Shown here: piece by piece, positions 32,880 to 44,126 of the stretch
How positions within the stretch are numbered: position 1 is the first letter of the stretch
How the letters are laid out: each line of letters begins with the position of its first letter
NCBI RefSeq assembly: GCF_036884845.1
Contig: NZ_CP145732.1
Coordinates: 6,588,016 to 6,652,015 of the forward strand
Direction: 5' to 3'
From: Pseudomonas sp. MAG733B
GTDB lineage: Bacteria > Pseudomonadota > Gammaproteobacteria > Pseudomonadales > Pseudomonadaceae
Length of the DNA: 64,000 nt
Program-made: the position numbers and the translations under genes
The notes under the pieces: model-generated
What the model was told of the DNA's origin: nothing
Seen by the model: the letters and a program-made list of their open reading frames with translations, nothing else
The model's database searches: none

Positions 32880-33449
32880 ATGTTTTGGTTATTGGCGATC
32901 CTCGCCTACCTGCTCGGCTCTCTGTCCTTCGCCATTTTGCTCAGCCGACTGACCGGTAATCCCGATCCGCGAATGAGTGGCTCGGGCAATGCCGGTGCCA
33001 CCAACATGTTGCGTCTGGCCGGCAAAAAACTCGCCATCCTGACCTTGCTCGGCGATCTCTGCAAAGGCTTGCTGCCCGTGCTGATCGCCGCTGTTGCGGG
33101 CCTTTCGCTACAAGATCAGGCCTGGATCGGCGTCTGTGCCGTCATCGGTCACCTGTTCCCGCTGTACTTCCGCTTTCGCGGTGGCAAGGGTGTCGCCACC
33201 GCTGCCGGAATGTTGTTGGGCCTGTACCCGCCGGCAGCACTGTTGGCGGTTTGCGCCTGGCTGCTGACGTTCTACCTGACCCGTACAAGTTCACTGGCGG
33301 CCCTGATCGCCACGCCGCTGACCCTACCGCTGCTGGCCTGGCAAGAACCGGCAGCGCTGCTGCCCATGACCGCGCTCACCGGGCTGATCGTCTGGCGCCA
33401 CCGCGGCAATCTACGCGACCTGTTTGCCGGGCGCGAACGGCATTTTTAG
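32880..33449 (+). CDS. plsY: Acyl-phosphate:glycerol-3-phosphate acyltransferase PlsY
   Basis: Integral-membrane enzyme making lysophosphatidate from acyl-phosphate. 189 residues, about five membrane segments, with the three conserved loops [11 protein letters not shown] (~35), the GDLCKG region (~60), and [14 protein letters not shown] (~98). The last ~20 residues ([15 protein letters not shown]) are a typical cytoplasmic tail. Confidence 0.95.
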   Translation: MFWLLAILAYLLGSLSFAILLSRLTGNPDPRMSGSGNAGATNMLRLAGKKLAILTLLGDLCKGLLPVLIAAVAGLSLQDQAWIGVCAVIGHLFPLYFRFRGGKGVATAAGMLLGLYPPAALLAVCAWLLTFYLTRTSSLAALIATPLTLPLLAWQEPAALLPMTALTGLIVWRHRGNLRDLFAGRERHF

Positions 33450-33472
33450 TTGCCGGACATGAGTCCAGCTCA

Positions 33473-34498
33473 TCACAACGCCGACAATTGCTCCATCGGC
33501 CAGCGCGCCTGCACAGTGATCGCCAGGCTTTCCTGCTGACCCGCCTGCAAACGCTGGCAGCCGGCAAACGCAATCATCGCGCCGTTATCGGTGCAAAACT
33601 GCGGACGGGCATAAAAAACATCGCCCTTCATGTCGCCGAGCATTTTTTCCAGCGAAGTGCGCAAAGCCTTGTTGGCACTCACGCCGCCAGCAATCACCAG
33701 ACGCTTCATGCCAGCCGCCTTGAGGGCTCGCTTGCACTTGATGGTCAAAGTCTCCACCACGGCCTGCTGGAACGCCAGCGCGATGTCGCAACGGGCTTGC
33801 TCACTGTCGTCCCCGGCGCTGACGCACTGCTGCCAGGTATTCAGCGCGAAGGTTTTCAGGCCGCTGAAGCTGAAATCCAGGCCAGGGCGGTCGCACATCG
33901 GACGCGGGAAGGTGAAACGTCCCGCAGCGCCCTGCTCTGCCATGCGCGCGATTTCCGGGCCACCCGGATATTGCAGGCCCATCATCTTCGCGGTCTTGTC
34001 AAAGGCTTCGCCTGCAGCGTCGTCGAGTGTCTCGCCCAGCAGCGTGTACTGACCGATTCCATCGACCTGAACCAGCTGCGTATGCCCACCCGACACCAAC
34101 AAAGCGACGAACGGAAATTCCGGTGGTTGCGACTCCAGCATCGGCGCCAGCAAGTGACCTTCCATGTGGTGCACGCCCAGCGCCGGAATGCCCCAGGCAA
34201 AGGCCAGGGCCTGAGCGCAGGAAGCACCCACCAGCAACGCCCCGACCAGGCCGGGACCCGCGGTGTAGGCGATCGCATCGATCTCGGTCGGCACGCAGTC
34301 GGCTTCGGCCAACACCTGACGAATCAAGGGCAGCATGCGTTTGACGTGATCACGCGAGGCCAGCTCCGGCACAACGCCACCATAGGCACGGTGCAGGTCG
34401 ATCTGGCTGAACAGCGCGTCGGCCAGCAGGCCGCGTTCACTGTCATATAATGCGACACCAGTTTCGTCGCAGGAGGTTTCTAATCCCAGTACTAGCAT
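33473..34498 (-). CDS. tsaD: tRNA N6-threonylcarbamoyladenosine synthase subunit TsaD
   Basis: Transfers the threonylcarbamoyl group to A37 of ANN-decoding tRNAs, with TsaB, TsaC and TsaE. 341 residues, ASKHA fold: [12 protein letters not shown] at the N-terminus, the metal motif HHMEGH near residue 110, LVSGGHTQL near residue 133, and [10 protein letters not shown] near residue 273. Divergent from rpsU as in most proteobacteria. Confidence 0.96.
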   Translation of the reverse strand: MLVLGLETSCDETGVALYDSERGLLADALFSQIDLHRAYGGVVPELASRDHVKRMLPLIRQVLAEADCVPTEIDAIAYTAGPGLVGALLVGASCAQALAFAWGIPALGVHHMEGHLLAPMLESQPPEFPFVALLVSGGHTQLVQVDGIGQYTLLGETLDDAAGEAFDKTAKMMGLQYPGGPEIARMAEQGAAGRFTFPRPMCDRPGLDFSFSGLKTFALNTWQQCVSAGDDSEQARCDIALAFQQAVVETLTIKCKRALKAAGMKRLVIAGGVSANKALRTSLEKMLGDMKGDVFYARPQFCTDNGAMIAFAGCQRLQAGQQESLAITVQARWPMEQLSAL

Positions 34499-34697
34499 GG
34501 GTTTGCGCCTTGTTTAGGCTGAATTCGAAGGCGCGCATAATAGTCGTCGCGTGATGCCCCGACCAGCGGTTTTCGATCAGAGGCTTTGCATTCCGTGCGA
34601 TGAGGGGTTAACATCCGCAACCCTTAAAAACCGACGTCTTCAAGTGCTCTTTTGCCGCGAGGATGTTGACCCCGGTAATGAATGAAGGTAGCTCTGG

Positions 34698-34913
34698 ATG
34701 CCAGCCGTCAAAGTAAAAGAGAACGAACCCTTCGACGTAGCTCTGCGTCGTTTCAAGCGCTCCTGCGAAAAAGCCGGTGTACTGGCTGAAGTTCGTAGCC
34801 GCGAATTTTACGAGAAGCCAACTTCTGAGCGTAAGCGCAAAGCAGCAGCCGCTGTTAAGCGTCACGCCAAGAAAGTTCAGCGCGAACAGCGCCGCGCCGT
34901 TCGTCTGTACTAA
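34698..34913 (+). CDS. rpsU: 30S ribosomal protein S21
   Basis: 71 residues, very basic. Begins [19 protein letters not shown] and ends in the Arg/Lys-rich [10 protein letters not shown]. First gene of the macromolecular synthesis operon. A stem-loop right after it would allow more rpsU than dnaG mRNA. Confidence 0.97.
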
Positions 34914-34943
34914 TACACAGACGATCGTAGCAAGCTTCTGCCA

Positions 34944-34964
34944 AGCCCGGCTCTCAGCCGGGCT
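34944..34964 (+). terminator. Stem-loop after rpsU (attenuator)
   Basis: Perfect 9-bp stem AGCCCGGCT/AGCCGGGCT with a CTC loop, 30 bases after the rpsU stop. There is no T-tract behind it, so read-through into dnaG is likely; this fits the classic partial terminator between rpsU and dnaG. Confidence 0.75.
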
Positions 34965-35393
34965 AATGGCATTTGCGTAAAACGCTTGATGCTTCACTGT
35001 CGAAGCCGCAGACGCGACCAAGACAAATCTGCTTCACCGCGTCAGACCTGGCTCTTTTGCCAGCGGTGCACGTCTTTTCTGACGAGCCTTTCAAGGCTAC
35101 TGACGAGCACACCCACTGATTCCTCTCACGACGATCAGCCCAAGGCATCTCTTGCATGCCAAATGATGAGCTATCCGAGACCCTTGACGGGCCGCAGCCG
35201 GATTCAGCGCAACACTTTCAAATAGTCGAATACTGATTGGAATTAACGTCAGTGGATTTTCGGCAGATACACTTCCCGATAGCGATTACGCAGACGACAC
35301 TGGTCGAGCCGCACAGCTTGCGCGCCTCAAATCATGACCCGCGTCCGGCCGCCCTTCGTTTCGGACCCTTTCAGCGCAGATGACGAGAACGCC
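34965..35393 (+). other. 429-base non-coding gap between rpsU and dnaG
   Basis: No frame here has a ribosome-binding site plus recognisable protein. A 79-codon frame at 34986-35225 is rich in Ser, Arg and Thr and looks random. The gap should hold a dnaG promoter and possibly an RNA processing site. In PAO1 I recall a YqeY-type gene at this position; nothing like it is visible here. Confidence 0.55.
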
Positions 35394-37364
35394 ATGGCCG
35401 GGCTAATTCCCCAGAGCTTCATTGACGACCTTCTGAACCGCACCGACATCGTCGATGTGGTCAGCTCGCGCCTGCAAATGAAAAAAGCCGGCAAGAACTA
35501 CACCGCCTGCTGCCCGTTTCACAAAGAGAAAACCCCGTCCTTCAGCGTCAGCCCCGACAAACAGTTCTACTATTGTTTCGGCTGCGGCGCTGGCGGCAAT
35601 GCGCTGGGCTTCATCATGGACCACGACAACCTGGATTTCGTCCAGGCTGTCGAAGACCTGGCCAAAGCGGCCGGCATGGAAGTCCCAAGGGAAGAAGGCG
35701 GTCGCTCGCACAAACCGCGACAGCCGACCGATTCACCGCTGTACCCGCTGCTCACGGCCGCCGCCGACTTTTATCGTCAGGCTCTCAAAAGCCATCCATC
35801 GCGCAAAGCCGCCGTGGATTACCTGAAGGGTCGCGGCCTGACCGGGGAGATCGCCCGGGACTTCGGCCTCGGCTTTGCACCACCCGGCTGGGATAACCTG
35901 TTCAAACACTTGAGCAGCGACACCCTGCAACAAAAAGCCATGATCGATGCCGGCCTGCTGATCGAAAACGCCGAAACCGGCAAACGTTATGATCGCTTCC
36001 GCGACCGGGTGATGTTCCCGATCCGCGACAGCCGTGGGCGCATCATTGCCTTCGGCGGCCGAGTACTGGGTGATGACAAGCCGAAATACCTGAACTCCCC
36101 GGAAACCCCGGTTTTCCATAAAGGCCAGGAACTCTACGGCCTGTATGAAGCACGCAAGAACAATCGCAACCTCGACGAAATCATCGTCGTCGAAGGCTAC
36201 ATGGACGTCATCGCCCTCGCCCAGCAAGGCTTGCGCAATGCCGTAGCGACCCTGGGCACCGCCACCAGCGAAGAACACTTGAAACGACTGTTTCGTGTCG
36301 TGCCCAGCGTTCTGTTTTGCTTCGACGGCGACCAGGCTGGTCGCAATGCCGCCTGGCGAGCCTTGGAAGCAACGTTATCGAGCCTGCAAGACGGTCGCCG
36401 TGCACGCTTCCTGTTCCTGCCCGAAGGCGAGGACCCGGACACCTTGGTCCGCTCCGAAGGCACTGACGCCTTCCGCGCGCGCATCAATCAGCACGCCCAG
36501 CCGCTGGCGGATTATTTCTTCCAGCAACTGACCGAAGAAGCCGACCCACGCTCGCTCGAGGGCAAGGCCCACATGGCCACCCTCGCCGCACCGTTGATCG
36601 ACAAAATCCCCGGCGCCAACCTGCGCATTCTGATGCGCCAGCGCCTGACGGAAATCACGGGGTTGAGTGGTGAAGCGGTCAGCCAACTGGCGCACAGCGC
36701 GCCGCAAGACGCACCGCCGGTTTATGACCCAGGCATGGATTACGACGCCATGCCGGACTACTCCGACTTCCATCAACCTCAAGAGGCCTACGCGCCCCAG
36801 CAGGAATGGACGCCGAAGAAACCCGGCGCCGGCGGCAAGAAATGGGACAAGAAGCCATGGAGCAAAAACGGCAAGCGCGGTGACCGCGACGAAGCCTATG
36901 CCCCACGTACGCCAGTAGCGGTAGAAGCGCCAACGCTTATCGCATTGCGCACGCTTATCCACCACCCGCAATTGGCTGGCAAGGTTGAGAGTGCCGAACA
37001 TTTTGCCAACGAGAGCAATACGTACGCTCAGGTACTAATCGCCTTGATCGAGGCGGTGCAGAAAAATCCTAAGCTAAACTCTATTCAGTTGATGGCCCGT
37101 TGGCACGGCACAGAGCAAGGGCGTCTTTTGAAAGCACTTGCAGAAAAGGAATGGCTAATTGACGGCGACAACCTTGAACAGCAGTTTTTAGACACCATTA
37201 CTAGGTTATCTGCGGGTCAACATACGCAGACCCTCGACGAACTCATCAAAAAAGCAAGGCAGCCGGGATTGTCGGCTGATGAGCAAATACAGATAGCGAA
37301 ACAGATGCGCGACCTTCTAAAACAGAATGTTTCCGCATCAAACCCGACCTCAACTGGCGCGTGA
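35394..37364 (+). CDS. dnaG: DNA primase DnaG
   Basis: Makes RNA primers at the replication fork. 656 residues: the N-terminal zinc domain with CCPFHKEKTPSF and YYCFGCGAGG (CHCC zinc ligands, ~residues 40-65), the TOPRIM core with VVEGYMDVI (catalytic Glu, ~265) and CFDGDQAGR (~306), and a C-terminal helicase-binding domain (~525-656) after a Lys/Gly-rich linker. Start chosen at 35394, where MAGLIPQSFIDDLL matches the family; a frame extending to 35334 is discarded. Confidence 0.96.
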   Translation: MAGLIPQSFIDDLLNRTDIVDVVSSRLQMKKAGKNYTACCPFHKEKTPSFSVSPDKQFYYCFGCGAGGNALGFIMDHDNLDFVQAVEDLAKAAGMEVPREEGGRSHKPRQPTDSPLYPLLTAAADFYRQALKSHPSRKAAVDYLKGRGLTGEIARDFGLGFAPPGWDNLFKHLSSDTLQQKAMIDAGLLIENAETGKRYDRFRDRVMFPIRDSRGRIIAFGGRVLGDDKPKYLNSPETPVFHKGQELYGLYEARKNNRNLDEIIVVEGYMDVIALAQQGLRNAVATLGTATSEEHLKRLFRVVPSVLFCFDGDQAGRNAAWRALEATLSSLQDGRRARFLFLPEGEDPDTLVRSEGTDAFRARINQHAQPLADYFFQQLTEEADPRSLEGKAHMATLAAPLIDKIPGANLRILMRQRLTEITGLSGEAVSQLAHSAPQDAPPVYDPGMDYDAMPDYSDFHQPQEAYAPQQEWTPKKPGAGGKKWDKKPWSKNGKRGDRDEAYAPRTPVAVEAPTLIALRTLIHHPQLAGKVESAEHFANESNTYAQVLIALIEAVQKNPKLNSIQLMARWHGTEQGRLLKALAEKEWLIDGDNLEQQFLDTITRLSAGQHTQTLDELIKKARQPGLSADEQIQIAKQMRDLLKQNVSASNPTSTGA

Positions 37365-37378
37365 GGTCATAGCTCAGG

Positions 37379-37384
37379 TATAAT
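37379..37384 (+). promoter_or_regulatory. Candidate -10 box upstream of rpoD
   Basis: TATAAT at 37379-37384, 48 bases before the rpoD ATG, a perfect -10 match; the -35 region (around TGGCGC) is poor. It could be an internal promoter letting rpoD be transcribed apart from dnaG. Not tested beyond the motif. Confidence 0.45.
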
Positions 37385-37431
37385 CCTCGGCTTGTTTTTT
37401 GCCCGCCAAGACCTTCAGTGGATAGGGTGTT

Positions 37432-39279
<1,848 letters not shown>

Positions 39280-39285
39280 TACCAG

Positions 39286-39316
39286 AACCCCCGGCCCAGG
39301 CCGGGGGTTTTGTTTT
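39286..39316 (+). terminator. Intrinsic terminator of rpoD
   Basis: Stem CCCCCGGCC/GGCCGGGGG (39288-39296 with 39299-39307) with a CA loop and TTTTGTTTT behind it. It ends the rpsU-dnaG-rpoD transcript. Confidence 0.93.
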
Positions 39317-39403
39317 ATGGCAGATTAATATCTCCGCACGCCCCCCTCCGCTCCATAGCCCGTCTACACTCGAAACATTCCCCAGAGCCATAACGAGACC
39401 GTT

Positions 39404-42400
39404 ATGCCCAGACTGCCGACCGTGCTTTTTTTGCTGTCGCTCATGACCTGGACCGCAACGGCTGGCGCGCTGACTCTAACCGACGAAGAACGTAGCTGGC
39501 TTGCGGCCCACCCGGACTTGCGCCTGGGTGTCGATGCGTCCTGGCCGCCCTTTGAGTTTCGCGACGATCAGGGGCGCTACCAGGGCCTTGCGGCGGACTA
39601 TATCGACCTGATTCGCCAGCGATTGGCCGTCAAACTGACGCCCATCGAACCGGTCAGTTGGACGGTTGTGCTTGAACAGGCCAAACAAGGCAAGCTAGAC
39701 CTGCTGCCGGGCATCATGTCGACCCCGGAACGCCAGGCGTTCCTGTCGTTCACCCGACCCTATCTGGACTTCCCGATTGTCATCCTGGCGCACGTCGGCG
39801 GTCCCCAGCCGCGCAAAATCCAGGACCTGTACAGTCTTAAAATCGCCGTGGTGGAAAACTATGCACCCCACGAGCTGTTACGCACCCACCACCCCGACTT
39901 GAATCTGGTGGCAATGCCCAACGTCAGCTCGGCTTTGCAGGCGCTGGCGACCGATGAAGTGGACGCCGTGGTCGGTGATCTCGCCTCCAGCGTCTGGAGC
40001 CTGCGCCAGCTCAAGCTCGACGGGCTGTACGTCAGCGGCGAAACCCCTTACCGCTATCAACTGGCCATGGGTGTGCCGCGAGACAACAAGGTGCTGATTG
40101 GCATCCTGGATAAAGTCCTGGCAGACATGTCCCCAGCCGAAATCAGCGCCATTCAGGAACATTGGGTCGGCAACGTCCTCGATCATCGAACATTCTGGTC
40201 CGACCTGCTGGTCTACGGCCTGCCGGGGCTACTGCTGCTGATTGCGGTGCTGGTGGCGGTGATCCGTATCAACCGCCGCTTGAGTTCGGAAATTGCCCGC
40301 CGCGTTGATCTCGAGCAGGAACTGCGCAGCAGCGAATATCACTACCGCGGGCTGGTAGAGAGCCTGTCGGCCATCGCCTGGGAAGCGCGGATGAGCGACT
40401 TCACCTACAGCTATGTGTCGCCCCACGCTGAAGACCTGCTCGGTTATCCCCTGTCGCATTGGCTGATTCCAGGCTTCTGGCGCAACATCATTCACCCCGC
40501 CGATCTCATTCGCGCGCAAAGCTTTTGCGATCACGAAGTGTTGGCCGGGCGCGATCACAGCCTCGATTACCGGGTGATCACCGCTGACGGGCGCTGCTTG
40601 TGGGTGCGCGACATCGTCAGCCTGATCGAACACGGCCATGAACCGGTGATGCGCGGGCTGATGATCGACATCAGTGAGGCCAAGCGCACCGAAGAAGCGC
40701 TGCGTCTGTCGGAGCAAAAGTTTGCCTCGGTGTTTCAACAATGCCCGGACATTCTGGTCATCGCGCGCCTCTCCGACGGTTGCCTGCTGGAAGTGAACGA
40801 AGCGTTCGAAGAACAGATCGGCCTGCGTGCCGAAGATGTCATCGGCCAGACCGCCACCGACCTCAACATCTGGGGCATTCCCGGTGTGGGACCGGGCTTG
40901 TTGCAGCGCTTGCAGGCCGGCAGCATCCGCAACCTGGAGATGCCCTTTCGCCGCAGCAATGGCCAGGTGTTTACCGGCCTGATCTCGGCGGAACCGTTCG
41001 ACCTCGATACCACTCCGGCACTGGTGGTGGTCGTGCGCGACATCACCCAGCTCAAGGAAACCCAACAGCAACTGCAAACCTCCGAAGAGAAATTCGCCAA
41101 GGCCTTCCATGCCTCCCCGGACGGCTTGCTGCTGTCCCGGCAGAGCGATGGCTTGCTGCTGGAGGTCAACGAGGGTTTCAGCCGCATCACCGGGTTCAAC
41201 AGTGCGATGTCGGTGGATCGCTCGGCGCTGGATCTGGGGATCTGGGTCAATCTCAACGAACGCAAACAGATGCTCGATCTGCTGCACCGCGACGGCTTTG
41301 TCCGCGACTTCAGTTGCCATATCCGCCGCAGCGACGGGCAGATCCGCCTCTGCGAAGTGTCCAGTCGTCCGCTGCCGATTGGCGACGAGGACTGCATGCT
41401 GACCATCGCCCGGGACATCACCGAGCGCCACCTGATGCAGGAAAAACTGCAACAGGCCGCTACCGTATTCGAGAGCACCGCCGAAGGCGTGCTGATCACC
41501 GATACCCAGCAACACATCAGCGCAGTCAACCGCGCATTCACGGAAATCACCGGTTACAGCGAAAGCGAAGCGCTGGGCCACACCCCGCGCCTGCTCGCCT
41601 CAGGCCTGCATGACAGCGCGTTTTACGCCGCTATGTGGCACCAATTGACCGCCGAAGGTCACTGGCAAGGCGAGATTTCCAACCGGCGCAAGAACGGCGA
41701 GCTCTACCCGAGCTGGCTGACCATCAGCGCCGTGCGCAACCGCGACAAATTCATCACTCACTTTGTGGCGGTGTTCGCCGACATTTCGAGCCTCAAGCAC
41801 GCCCAAGCCAAACTCGACTACCAGGCGCACCACGATCCGCTGACCGGCCTGCCCAACCGCACACTTTTCGAAAGCCGCTTGCTGACCGCGCTCAACACCC
41901 AGAAAGAAAACGGTGGCCAGGGCGCGGTGCTGTTCCTCGACCTCGACCGTTTCAAACACATCAACGACAGCCTCGGTCACCCGGTCGGCGACCTGCTGCT
42001 CAAGGGCATTGCCGTGCGTCTCAAGGAACAGCTGCGCGACATCGACACCGTCGCGCGTCTGGGCGGCGACGAGTTCATCATTCTGCTGCCCGGCCTTCAG
42101 CAGCCTAGCGATGCCGATAACATCGCGACCAAGCTGCTCAACTGCTTCACCGCGCCGTTCCAGGCCGGTGAGCACGAGTTCTTCATCAGCTCCAGCATCG
42201 GCACCAGCCTTTATCCACAGGACGGCTGCGACGTCGCCACGCTGATCAAGAACGCCGACGCGGCGATGTACCGCTCCAAGGCCAAGGGCCGTAACCGGGT
42301 CGAAAGCTACACCCGTGACCTCACCGCCCAAGCCAGCGAACGCGTGGCGCTGGAGCATGAACTGCGCCGCGCCATCGAGCGCAATGAACTGCACCTCTAC

Positions 42401-43150
42401 TACCAGCCGAAAATCAGCCTCGACGACTATCGCCTGGTGGGCGCCGAAGCGCTGATTCGCTGGCGTCACCCGACCTTTGGCGACGTGCCACCGGAACACT
42501 TCATTTCCCTGGCCGAAGAAAACGGCATGATCCTGCAGATCGGCGACTGGGTACTGGAAACCGCCTGCCGGCAAATGCACGAATGGAGCAAAACCTACGA
42601 GGGCCTTGGCCCGCTGTCGGTCAACCTCGCCGGCGCGCAATTGCGCCAACCGAACCTGCTCGGGCGCATCGAACAGCTGCTCAAGGACTACCGCCTCAAA
42701 CCCGATTTCCTGCAACTGGAAATCACCGAAAACTTCATCATGAGCCAAGCCGAAGAAGCCTTGAGCGTGCTGCATCAGCTCAAGCACCTGGGCGTGCAAC
42801 TGGCGATCGACGACTTCGGCACCGGCTACTCGTCATTGAGCTACCTCAAGCGCCTGCCGCTGGACATTCTCAAGATCGACCAATCCTTCGTCCGCGGCCT
42901 GCCCGATGACCCGCACGACGTCGCCATCGTGCGCGCCATCATCGCCCTCGGCCGCAGCATGCAATTCACCGTGATTGCCGAAGGCGTCGAAACCCAGGCG
43001 CAGCAACAATTCCTGGCCTATGAGGGCTGCGAGCAGATCCAGGGCTACATCGTCAGTCTGCCCCTACCCCCGGACGAATTCGCCGCGACGTTTCTTCGTA
43101 CAACCGTAATGGATTTTTCGGATAGCACAGCCGCGAAACCGTCGCTATAA
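39404..43150 (+). CDS. rmcA: RmcA-like c-di-GMP protein: SBP domain, four PAS domains, GGDEF and EAL
   Basis: 1248-residue membrane protein. Order: signal or TM (~1-22); a periplasmic SBP_bac_3 domain (~25-255); TM (~270-292); PAS units at about 305-430, 432-555, 556-680 and 685-805; GGDEF (~810-975) with an intact GGDEF in ARLGGDEFIILL; EAL (~985-1235) with YYQPKISLD, the EAL triplet in GAEALIRW and DDFGTGYSSLSYLK. Both catalytic motifs are complete. PAO1 RmcA (PA0575), in the same place after rpoD, is about this size and lowers c-di-GMP in response to redox state and phenazines; the name follows that architecture and synteny. Confidence 0.9.
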   Translation: MPRLPTVLFLLSLMTWTATAGALTLTDEERSWLAAHPDLRLGVDASWPPFEFRDDQGRYQGLAADYIDLIRQRLAVKLTPIEPVSWTVVLEQAKQGKLDLLPGIMSTPERQAFLSFTRPYLDFPIVILAHVGGPQPRKIQDLYSLKIAVVENYAPHELLRTHHPDLNLVAMPNVSSALQALATDEVDAVVGDLASSVWSLRQLKLDGLYVSGETPYRYQLAMGVPRDNKVLIGILDKVLADMSPAEISAIQEHWVGNVLDHRTFWSDLLVYGLPGLLLLIAVLVAVIRINRRLSSEIARRVDLEQELRSSEYHYRGLVESLSAIAWEARMSDFTYSYVSPHAEDLLGYPLSHWLIPGFWRNIIHPADLIRAQSFCDHEVLAGRDHSLDYRVITADGRCLWVRDIVSLIEHGHEPVMRGLMIDISEAKRTEEALRLSEQKFASVFQQCPDILVIARLSDGCLLEVNEAFEEQIGLRAEDVIGQTATDLNIWGIPGVGPGLLQRLQAGSIRNLEMPFRRSNGQVFTGLISAEPFDLDTTPALVVVVRDITQLKETQQQLQTSEEKFAKAFHASPDGLLLSRQSDGLLLEVNEGFSRITGFNSAMSVDRSALDLGIWVNLNERKQMLDLLHRDGFVRDFSCHIRRSDGQIRLCEVSSRPLPIGDEDCMLTIARDITERHLMQEKLQQAATVFESTAEGVLITDTQQHISAVNRAFTEITGYSESEALGHTPRLLASGLHDSAFYAAMWHQLTAEGHWQGEISNRRKNGELYPSWLTISAVRNRDKFITHFVAVFADISSLKHAQAKLDYQAHHDPLTGLPNRTLFESRLLTALNTQKENGGQGAVLFLDLDRFKHINDSLGHPVGDLLLKGIAVRLKEQLRDIDTVARLGGDEFIILLPGLQQPSDADNIATKLLNCFTAPFQAGEHEFFISSSIGTSLYPQDGCDVATLIKNADAAMYRSKAKGRNRVESYTRDLTAQASERVALEHELRRAIERNELHLYYQPKISLDDYRLVGAEALIRWRHPTFGDVPPEHFISLAEENGMILQIGDWVLETACRQMHEWSKTYEGLGPLSVNLAGAQLRQPNLLGRIEQLLKDYRLKPDFLQLEITENFIMSQAEEALSVLHQLKHLGVQLAIDDFGTGYSSLSYLKRLPLDILKIDQSFVRGLPDDPHDVAIVRAIIALGRSMQFTVIAEGVETQAQQQFLAYEGCEQIQGYIVSLPLPPDEFAATFLRTTVMDFSDSTAAKPSL

Positions 43151-43151
43151 T
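43146..43151 (+). promoter_or_regulatory. Candidate -10 box of the tRNA gene
   Basis: TATAAT overlapping the rmcA stop codon, 14 bases before the tRNA. It is followed by a GC-rich stretch CCGCGACCT, like the discriminator of stable-RNA promoters. A -35 at TAGCAC (43123-43128) would be weak. Confidence 0.5.
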
Positions 43152-43165
43152 CCGCGACCTACTGA

Positions 43166-43242
43166 GGGCCTATAGCTCAGTTGGTTAGAGCAGAGGACTC
43201 ATAATCCTTTGGTCCACGGTTCAAGTCCGTGTGGGCCCACCA
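43166..43242 (+). tRNA. ileX: tRNA-Ile2 (anticodon CAU, to be modified to lysidine)
   Basis: 77 bases with encoded CCA. Acceptor GGGCCTA pairs with TGGGCCC (one G-U), the D arm reads GCTCAGTTGGTTAGAGC, the anticodon loop CTCATAA gives CAT, and the T arm is ACGG-TTCAAGT-CCGT. Sequence features (GACTCATAATC in the anticodon arm) match tRNA-Ile2 rather than Met: TilS would convert C34 to lysidine so it reads AUA. It marks the left border of an accessory segment. Confidence 0.93.
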
Positions 43243-43250
43243 AACAAGAA

Positions 43251-43268
43251 AGCCGCGCAGTGCGCGGT
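43251..43268 (+). terminator. Hairpin after the tRNA
   Basis: AGCCGCGC pairs with GCGCGGTT (one G-U) around AGT, eight bases after the CCA. Probable tRNA terminator, though the T-tract is weak. Confidence 0.6.
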
Positions 43269-43427
43269 TCTCACCAGATCTCATGATTGACGCAGGTTTC
43301 GTCTTTCATTAGATTGGCTCCATCGAAGCGACTGACCGGATGAGATCGAGCGCTTCCCAGCGGCGAAAGCCGTAACCGCGCAAGGCGGTTCGCAAGTGGT
43401 GTCCGGATCTGCTTTACCGAATCGAAG

Positions 43428-43450
43428 AAGACGCCTATGGCGTCTTTTTT
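43428..43450 (+). terminator. Intrinsic terminator
   Basis: Stem AAGACGCC/GGCGTCTT with a TAT loop and a run of T on the plus strand. No plus-strand gene lies just before it; the 160 bases between the tRNA hairpin and this site hold nothing I can recognise. It may end read-through from the tRNA. Confidence 0.8.
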
Positions 43451-43461
43451 CGTTTCTGCCT

Positions 43462-44007
43462 TTAGCGTTTTGTCGAGCTTGGCTGCCGCAAGTAAACCTT
43501 ACCGCATAGCAACATAAAGCCAATCTTCCCCAGCAATCTCGGCGATTGCCGAGTTTGGTGATAAGCACTTTCAACCACCAGATTTAGATCCTGCGGTTTT
43601 CCCCTGGCGGCCCGACGAATTTCAAAGAACACATGATAAGGCCCGGCGGGGTCCTCAATCGTCATGGAGTAAGCCCAATTGCGCCGCGTCGCAGTCTCAC
43701 GGACCTTGGACTGGGGATGGTTCAACCCATGTATCACTGCCGGTAGCGCCAATGACAGCCGATAACAGATTGAACAGAAGATACGCGGTCGCCCGGCACC
43801 ATCGAGGATGATTGGCTCCCCCGTGGGAGGCGCCGCCGCGTCGTAACCCTGGCTGAAACAATGACTCGAAAAAGTGACATGCACCCGCAAGTCGCGCTTG
43901 GCCAACTGGCTCGCGATCATGAGATTGAATGGTTCAAGGTGAGCAAAATCGTAAGTCTGGTCGCCAATGGTCAGCGCTGGAAAATAGGCGGTCACTTCGG
44001 TCTCCAT
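43462..44007 (-). CDS. Unrecognised conserved-looking protein with Cys/His pairs
   Basis: 181 residues. I do not recognise it with confidence. It starts METEVTAYFPALTIGDQTYDF, then HLEPFNLMI, VHVTFSSHCFSQGY near residue 45, and PRIFCSICYRLSLALP near residue 77; the S-H-C and C-x-x-C positions could bind metal but this is a guess. The C-terminal third (YHVFFEIRRA) is basic. No signal peptide or membrane segment. Alone on the minus strand, behind the tRNA, and insulated on both sides by terminators, as cargo genes often are. Confidence 0.7.
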   Translation of the reverse strand: METEVTAYFPALTIGDQTYDFAHLEPFNLMIASQLAKRDLRVHVTFSSHCFSQGYDAAAPPTGEPIILDGAGRPRIFCSICYRLSLALPAVIHGLNHPQSKVRETATRRNWAYSMTIEDPAGPYHVFFEIRRAARGKPQDLNLVVESAYHQTRQSPRLLGKIGFMLLCGKVYLRQPSSTKR

Positions 44008-44051
44008 TCCGCCAACTTCGAACCAAGGCTCGACGTCACGAAAAGGAACCT

Positions 44052-44126
44052 ATGATCGACAACAGCGCGCCGCCCTGTATGTCAGGCGTTTCCGAAAATG
44101 AGGTCACCCCGCTCTGCCAAACATGA
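44052..44126 (+). CDS. Possible 24-residue small protein
   Basis: ATG with AAAAGGA at 44041-44047 (good spacing), 24 codons, ending in a TGA inside the 18-bp terminator stem that follows. Reads MIDNSAPPCMSGVSENEVTP then LCQT; no family recognised, hydrophilic, two cysteines. Support is only the SD-ORF-terminator arrangement, so this may be chance. Confidence 0.3.
   Translation: MIDNSAPPCMSGVSENEVTPLCQT

Noticed and set aside
34986..35225. 79-codon frame between rpsU and dnaG
   Set aside because: No SD, Ser/Arg/Thr-rich random-looking product, and no similarity to the YqeY protein sought there.
40229..42799. Long frames antisense to rmcA
   Set aside because: They overlap conserved PAS, GGDEF and EAL coding sequence and show no family of their own.
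43861..44055. 64-codon plus frame over the start of the 43462-44007 gene
   Set aside because: It is antisense to the better-supported minus-strand frame and lacks an SD.
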